A program made the translations under genes and the position numbers. 64,000 nt of DNA from Lytechinus pictus (taxonomy: Eukaryota; Echinodermata; Echinoidea; Temnopleuroida; Toxopneustidae): positions 15,485,103 to 15,549,102 of the forward strand of contig NC_087254.1 in the NCBI RefSeq assembly GCF_037042905.1, read 5' to 3'. Shown here piece after piece: positions 57,501 through 64,000 of the stretch; positions within the stretch are counted from its first letter, which is position 1, and each line of letters begins with the position of its first letter. The notes under the pieces were generated by a model. The model saw only the letters and a program-made list of their open reading frames with translations. It was not told the origin of the DNA and made no database searches.

Positions 57501-58076
57501 TGTATTTTATGTACATGATCGGCATATGTAATGGATTTACATGTTAGGAAAAAAAAACACATGTTATGATAAAATGTTCAAAATGGAAATTTAGGTTTCA
57601 CATCTTAAATAAATTTTCACAAACCTTCATTTGCTGGTTTATTGGATACATGTAGGTTTGGATACTTTGGGGTAAAAATATGAGTACATGAACGATTTTG
57701 AGATAATACTAATTGGCCAAATTTAAAAGCCTCAAATTTCTTGATACAAAACTATCTTTACTGAAAAGAAGGGTCACATTCACAGAAGGCAGCTTTCGAT
57801 TCAATGAACTACCTACAAAAAATGGAGTAAGATTCATTTAGCGTCAGAATTGAAGATATGTTTATAAATTTAAAGGGGAACGCAAGTCCCGAACCATGGA
57901 GATATCGAATGGTAGGCAATTTGCAAATGGCTTATTTACTTTAAATCTGTCTATCATGCAAACTATCCGAAAAGTGTGATAAGAATTAGAACAGTACAAA
58001 TTTAACCAAACTCAGAATTTTCATTTACTTTGGGTTTTCATATGCTTTCAATAACCCCAAGTCCTAGACTTTGATC
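54550..58076. other. Intergenic interval and likely 3' UTR side of EME
   Basis: No coding exon recognised. AT-rich; the several frames here show no domain or splice context. On the minus strand AATAAA-type signals for EME could lie near 57476 (TTTATTAAAAC on plus). Confidence 0.35.
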
Positions 58077-58210
58077 TGGGGCCCGTAACACAAAGGTTAG
58101 CAATGATCGTAGACACATTTAACGATTGATTGCATTGACTACAGTGTACAATCGATCGTGAAAATCAAGCATACGATTAATCGCTAACCTTTGTGTTACA
58201 AGACCCGGGT
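58077..58210. mobile_element. Short MITE with CGTAACACAAAGG ends, second copy
   Basis: CTGGGGCCCGTAACACAAAG on the left and CTTTGTGTTACAAGACCCGG on the right. Inner words GTTAGCAATGATCG/CGATTAATCGCTAAC and ACGATTGATTG/CAATCGATCGT make almost the whole 134 bases self-complementary. Confidence 0.8.
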
Positions 58211-58746
58211 CTCATGAATCTTGTACCAAAACTAACACCCTGCATCATAAATTTATGTTTCAAAGTAACACATAATGCACATTTATAAGTGTGTTACGGT
58301 CATGCAGCGCACTTGAGGGTATTTGCAATATGCAAACACCCGAATTGCCTACATTGTCCAGAACACCACAGTCAAATTTTTTTTTTTTTTTTTGCTTTAG
58401 AAAACGGGTCGGCAGTATGATTTTAAAGTACAAATGTTGTTCGAATCCCTCCGGGGGATTCTCTCTAAATATTCAAGTATCGTACCAATGAAGAGATCAC
58501 CCCTATTTTCTATTATGGCATCACAGGCGTATCTAGTATGCATGCCAAAGTAAGCCCATCAAGATCTTAGCCATAGCCTTTCTTCGGAAGAACGCATATT
58601 TCAGATGGCATCTCAGTTTTTACGTCCTATGGTTAAAATGATGCACCTAAAATGCACAGTGCTGCACAAGAAATGCACGGCTGAGAGGTTGCGTAGAATC
58701 AAAGCAAATGTGACTTTCCTTGAATCGGTTTTATATTTGGACATCA

Positions 58747-61700
58747 TCATAAGACTAAATCACCGTTGGTAGAAGTAAAGAGGTGATACACGCGTCTCGA
58801 CAGCTCAGGTCCTACTCGTCTTGAGGTTGCTAGGACGCCCTCTCCACGACGCACCTGAAAGGAAAATACAGTACCCATCATAAAAGTATATTATGTGTAT
58901 TTGACATCTTGGCAAATGGCCCATAAAAATTATAATGAAATTTTAATCACTTTCATTGGTTGAGAAATGGTTTCTATATACTTTTTTAGGATGAAGAAAA
59001 ATATATGCAGCTTTTTCTTTTTGATAAATCAGAATAAATTTTCATGAAAAAATTTGCAAAATTTGACCAACAACACAATTTTATTTCATATCTTTCATGT
59101 CATAACTGTGTTAAAGGCAAACACACTCATAAAATCCAGTAATGAATAAACTAGTGACATGGGAGAGGGGGGGGCAACAAAACTTCAAACAGTCTTAAAA
59201 AGTAGGTCTAGATCTCCCTCAACCCCACCCCCTTAAGTGCCAGTCATTATTACTCACCACAATATCTTGGAGAAGCTTTTTAGCAGCATCTTCCGTTGAA
59301 CAATTCTTATATGCCTGAAAATAATGCAAGTACAGAAGAAAAGCAAAATAAAAGAGAACACTAATAGGTCAAGGAATTTAATATTTACAGTAGGCCAACT
59401 TTACAGACAAAAAGGGTGTATGGGCAGCCAACAAATATTTCATTCAAAAGTCTTTATAAAATCAAGGTTTAACTGTTATCATGTCATTGTAGATCAAGAT
59501 CTGGTACATTATAACTTTGCGAAATCATTAAATCTTAGCTGATTCTTCAGTATGATCGCCAACAAGCCCGACATAGATGTGGGACAGTTTACTTCTTGAA
59601 AAAAAACGACCCAAAAAACGGCAGGAACGCCATGCTTATTTTGATATTTTCTCAGAGATTACACATTTTCTTCTTGAATCATTTGGTAGTTGGTTCATAT
59701 TTTCATTTATCCTTAAAATCAGTTAGTTTGTATATTATTTCCCATTACAGTATAGATCTTGTTCTACGATGGACGTATGTTATTTTGAATTGTATTTTTT
59801 TTATCTTCACGGCCCTGAGGAAGAATAGTGTGTTTGGCTGAGGGAGGCTTCCTGCTTGAATGAATGCAACACTTCTGTGGTCATTTCTGAGCGAAAACCG
59901 GTGTGTTGGCTCAGTAGGTAGAGCATCCATCTCACAACCAGTAGGTCGGGAGTTCAAACCCTGGTCGCGTCAGACCAAAAGACGCTTAAAGATGGGAGTT
60001 GCTGCTACCCTGTTTAATGTTCAACAATTTAAGGGAAAGAGCTCCCTCAGGCATCGACCTGGCATTGCAGAGTGGCTGCCAGGCCCAAAATCAATCGGGC
60101 AAAAAAATGTTCAAAATATTTCTATTTCAGATTTCATCTCGAACAATAAAATATGGATTTTCAATTTTTTTTTATTGGATTCTATTCTAAATAATTTGGA
60201 GATGGTCGCCACAACTGGTATTCATCTTTAAGCTTAGAAAAAGAGTGTACCTTCCACAGAAGTTGAGGAGAAGGATACCGAGCTACGATGGCCGCAGCTA
60301 TCTCTGGACTGACGTTCCTGAACTGTTGAAACTGTTGCCTCCAGACCTTGAGCAGTCCCTTGCCATCCTTGGCCACCTTGACCCCACCGGCCCAGTCAAC
60401 GTGAACGTGGAAGGAAAACTTAGCCTCGTCTCTTTTCCTCCTGCAATGAAGTGTAGAAACACAGACAAGTGAATGATAGAGCTTGGGCTGGGGACGAATT
60501 TGATAGTATGTGAGTAGTTAAAACAATTGAATCGAGATCCCTGGTTATCAGAAACCACACAAATTTTGACCTACCAGTGGTCACTACGACATGCCCATCA
60601 ACACACGACACAGCTGAATGATTCACGGTCACCGGTTCTGCCGTTATTGTCATGTGTTGAAAGATTTATAGTGTTTGGAATTCACTAAATTTTTAATTTG
60701 TTGATTTAAAAAAAATTCACTTGTCATCTTGTCTTTGTTGTCAAATATCAAAGACAATAGTCATGTAAATTTGATAATTAAAATTTTCAAATCAGAAATC
60801 AACATCTGGCAAATATTTGATTAGTGTAAAAAGTAGTATTTGGTTGTCGATTGTTGGTAAACTGATTGACTGCATCGATTGTTCGATTTTTACTCCCAGA
60901 TGGAGCTGAAACAAATGTGAAGAATAATCATTAATAATATCATACACGGGGCATAGTGGCTCAGAGGTAGAGCACCCACTTCATGAACGGGACATAGTGA
61001 GTCTTCTGTCTTTATGCTCAGCATTTAGTTTTGAGAAAGGGTAATAATAAAACATTATGATATGAGCAGTTTCATAACTAAAATGGCTACCCTGGGTGAA
61101 TAAAACATTATTATTATCATTACTTACACACTAACATTGAAAAAAAAACTACATGCATGTGCAGTTGAGCCATTGGCTACCGAATTGAATGCTCCTTGTA
61201 AAAGGTGTAAGTGTATTTGAGAATTGTGTATTCTATAGGTAACGCTCCACAAGATCAAATAATTAGGTAAGCCAAGGTAACAGTAAATGTTTCCACTGAT
61301 CATTGAAATCACTTACTTAAAAGGTGTTTCAGCCACAGCTTTGGTGAACATGGCCACCAGGTCGGCTATCTGATCGCTGGTCTCTACAAATCGCATATTG
61401 CATGTCAGCTTCAACTGCAAATCAACCAAAGCCTGGATAGAGAAAAATAGGAAAGAGGTAATAATCTGGTTATTTGTAAATTTCACGCAGTATATCCATT
61501 TACTTTCAAAGTTATGATACCATTTCAAACTTAACCTTGTTTAAGATTTCAACGTTGATACCCCAACAAGGTCAAAGTTCATTGGCCTTAAATGACTTTT
61601 GACCTTCATAATATTACCTGAAACTCATGCAAAACAATCACTGACACTTGATTACCCTCATGTCCAAGTTTCATGAACTAGATCCACATATTTTCTAAGT

Positions 61701-62956
61701 TAAGATGACATTTCCAATGTTGACGATGCAGCCGTCCAAAGAGCAGCGCCTATGGTCCCGATCTGCTATGCAGGTGAGACCAAGATGACCAATGACCATC
61801 CAAAATGGCACCCTGCCCTTTTTCCTTGACCACTGACCTCCTCAACATCTACTCTGGACACTACGATATCAATGTCTTCAGGTTTCCTCTTCCTTTTCTT
61901 GCCTCTCCCATTCTCTTCACCCGTTACTCCAAGCACTGCACTCCTGTACTGTCTTTGGTGGACAGTCTTCTTGGACCTAACAAAAAAAAAAGCACCGCAA
62001 GTTGTACAAGTAGTTCACATGGAAAATTTGAAATGGTCTGGCACCAAAATATTTACACGATCAGCTTGCATCCCGAATCATCGCACCACCTTATTCTAAA
62101 GACCCCCAAAACATGAATAGCCCATGGTAAGCGAGCTTTCTCTGGCGCAACACCTTCTTTTTGGAGTAATTTGCCATTAAATAGAACAAATATAACACCA
62201 ACACAGACTTTCAAATTTAAAGTGACATTACACCTTTTCTTTGATACCTTATAATATGACCCTCATTCAACCTCTCTTATTCTTTCCATTTATCTTGTGC
62301 ACCTCGGAATAAAATATTTGTAGATAGACGGCCCTATGTTTTACAGATCAAAGCCTATATGGAGCTTGAATATAATATTTTGTTTCTCAGACGGAGTCAT
62401 ATATTTCCTCAAAGGGTTACCAGTACTTTTCTTGGCCTGAAGCTCCTATTAAAGCTGTTATTTATCAAACACTTAGACCAGGCAATATCTGTTGTATTGT
62501 ATGGTCTATGTAGATTCGCCACCAGAGTCTGTATGTATTGACTTTGCGGTCAACTTGCAATACTTGCCGCAGCTCTGATCCATCTGTGTCATAATAGAAA
62601 AACACAGCACACACTGGCATGTGCATTAAGCAATCTACCTGCTCACCCAGCATATAAGCAGTAGTGACATCACATCAGTGAATATACCACTACCAATGCA
62701 ACGAGATGATGACGTCAAAACCTAGCATATAGCAAATAAAATCTGGGCAGCAACATGCATGACCATGTGATGGCATATTGACCTGATTTGTTTATAACCT
62801 ATGTAATATAAATGCCTACTATCATTGTTATTACCTAAAATATATCTCCATGCCCTGTACCACCAACGTGGGCATGATACCTCCGAGCTGTCTCTGCATG
62901 TCTTTCACATGATCACATAGTGTTCTTGGACCGACGGTATATTCACCTCTCTGCTC
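58747..62956 (-). CDS. EME1: EME1/EME2 crossover-junction endonuclease subunit (MUS81 partner), 3' six exons
   Basis: Minus-strand exons 62956-62835, 61976-61838, 61432-61317, 60440-60251, 59314-59258 and 58854-58747 join in phase to 732 bases (243 codons plus stop); all introns are GT-AG. Recognisable blocks of the ERCC4-like domain and C-terminus are [102 protein letters not shown], and [20 protein letters not shown] near the end. Order, spacing and end agree with animal EME1. The protein is the non-catalytic partner of MUS81, cutting branched DNA at stalled forks and in recombination. The 5' exons lie right of the window. EME2 is equally possible by name, since invertebrates usually have one EME gene and the SPSB3 neighbour recalls the EME2 locus. 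Confidence 0.9.
59893..60110 (+). mobile_element. tRNA-derived SINE, EME intron
   Basis: GTGTGTTGGCTCAGTAGGTA (A box) and GTCGGGAGTTCAAACCCTGG (B box) about 30 bases apart start a tRNA-like head, followed by an unrelated body with GCTCCCTCAGGCATCGACC and GCCCAAAATCAATCGGGC. A head of tRNA type without a CCA-ready acceptor stem marks it as a SINE rather than a tRNA gene. It lies antisense to EME. Confidence 0.7.
60945..61125 (+). mobile_element. Degenerate tRNA-derived SINE, EME intron
   Basis: CGGGGCATAGTGGCTCAGAG and GTAGAGCACCCACTTCATGA give an A-box-like head, but no intact B box follows. The tail ACCCTGGGTGAATAAAACAT plus TTATTATTATCATTA is SINE-like. Confidence 0.55.
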
Positions 62957-62963
62957 CTATAAA

Positions 62964-63340
62964 CACAATAATAATAATAATAATGATAACAACAATAACA
63001 ACAACATTAATAAAAATAATAATTAATAATAATAATAATAATAATAACAATAATAATAGTTATATAATTAATAATATAATAATATGCACCATTTATATAG
63101 CGCAGCTACTATATGCATACACACTACTGCGCTTGTCACTTACGTACAGTATTATTAACCCGGCTGTAGTCAAGCCGCATGATATAGGCACTCAGTATTC
63201 GAGGAATTTCTTCCTTTCAGTTACCCATTCACCCCATCTGGGATGAGTGCAGCACAGTGTGGGTAAATTTCTTGCCGAACCCATGTCCCTTTAATAGACT
63301 GAAAGGTGAGAGCCGTGACCACTAGACCACGACGCTCCCA
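62964..63340 (-). mobile_element. tRNA-derived SINE, minus strand, with (AAT)n tail
   Basis: On the minus strand GAGCGTCGTGGTCTAGTGGT and CACGGCTCTCACCTTTCAGT form the head, followed by GAAATTTACCCACACTGTGC and GGGTTAATAATACTGTACGT, a GCGCTATATAAATGG end and a long AAT/AAC-rich tail (62964-63095). It starts 8 bases upstream (in gene sense) of the EME exon at 62956-62835. Confidence 0.75.
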
Positions 63341-63589
63341 CAAACACAAACAAGATATCCAGGAAAAGTGCCACAAATCAATACAACAACCTATCCAATG
63401 TAACTATTTGTCCGCTGAGTTAATTACAAGGGGAAATTAAATATGTGACCAGCCATTTCAAATCCAACAATAAGTCACCCCAAGATCAAAATAAATAATG
63501 AAGTGACTTGAGCTCCTATACTGAAGGAAATGTGCTCTTTATATTTAAAAACAAAAAAATGAGAGCCTTTTATGGTGGATACGTGCACT

Positions 63590-64000
63590 TAAAGGGGAAT
63601 CCAACCCAAATAAAAATTTGTTTTTATAAGAGAAAAATCAGACAAGTTGATAGGTGAAAGTTTGAACAATATTGGACAAACAACAAGAAAGTTATGAATT
63701 TTTAAAAGTTGTAAATATTGGTAATCACTATACCCATGGAGACTTCAAATTGGCCGCATATGGGATGTCATAGTGATGTAAGGCAAGGACTACTCTTCCA
63801 TGTACTCCAATACATATTATGGCTAAAATGTAATTTTCCCAAAAGTTTTATTTCAAATTAATATTTTTCTTTCATGAGGACATAAAACAATATGCTACCT
63901 GGGTTACATTTAGATTACTGCCCCAGGGGAATGGTACTTAGGAGAAAACCACTAATCCCTGATAATAAAGTACATGGCCTATGGGAAAGTTGTCCTTGCC
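63590..64000. mobile_element. Probable MITE fragment running off the right edge
   Basis: AAAGGGGAATCCAACCCAAA with AGAGAAAAATCAGACAAG and ACAAGAAAGTTATGAATTTT resembles in layout the left half of the TTAA-ended family (AAAGGACAAGTCCACCCCAA, AGAGAAAAATC, AAGAAAGTTATGACATTTTA) but is clearly diverged. The right end is not in the window. Confidence 0.45.

Noticed and set aside
59893-59975. tRNA gene candidate
   Set aside because: A and B box-like words are present but the stems do not close well and a SINE body follows.

Overview
This is eukaryotic nuclear DNA, AT-rich and dense with repeats. It most likely comes from an echinoderm, probably a sea urchin. The reasons are spliced genes whose products match deuterostome families, short tRNA-derived SINEs, many small palindromic DNA transposons, nested LINEs, and the scattered TAGGCCTA-type words common in echinoid DNA as I recall it. 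Nothing suggests bacterial, organellar or viral sequence. No database search was possible, so species and orthology are inferred.

Four protein-coding loci can be supported by exon sequence, splice sites and codon phase. (1) At 951-1021 (-) there is what looks like the first coding exon of a RICH-type BAR/RhoGAP protein (ARHGAP17/ARHGAP44 family); the rest lies left of the window. (2) At 28074-37315 (+) there is a complete eight-exon amino acid transporter of the AAAP family (497 aa, about 11 membrane segments). (3) At 43506-49524 (+) there is a complete four-exon SPRY/SOCS-box protein, SPSB3 (465 aa). (4) At 58747-62956 (-) are the last six coding exons of a MUS81 partner subunit, EME1/EME2; its 5' part lies beyond the right edge. 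SPSB3 and EME converge tail to tail, an arrangement I recall for human SPSB3 and EME2.

The rest is mobile-element territory. 1.7-5.1 kb: a decayed L1/Tx1-like LINE split by an 820-bp palindromic TA-target element, with a second 820-bp copy at 5.5-6.3 kb. 9.2-11.3 and 15.8-18.0 kb: two nearly identical 2.1-kb elements with CATGGGCGGAAATC termini, 8-bp target duplications, and an internal series of about 13 GC-rich GCTCGCGCTTCGCGCTCGC-like words. 18.1-20.6 kb: a SINE, an ACAAGTAT-rich repeat and a LINE 3' end. 21.2-26.5 kb: a minus-strand LINE containing three other insertions (a GTTCGTTATTCCGAA array flanked by AATTGAATT, a plus-strand LINE and a TTAA-ended palindrome). 27.6-28.0 kb: a long CTA repeat just upstream of the transporter. 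40.5-42.8 kb: a palindromic MITE, a SINE broken by a hAT-like element, and the modules of that element. Introns of the three main genes also carry SINEs and MITEs.

The genes do not form an obvious pathway. The most noteworthy structures are the paired 2.1-kb elements with internal satellite, the almost wholly palindromic element families, the duplicated exon start in the transporter, and the SPSB3-EME tail-to-tail linkage.
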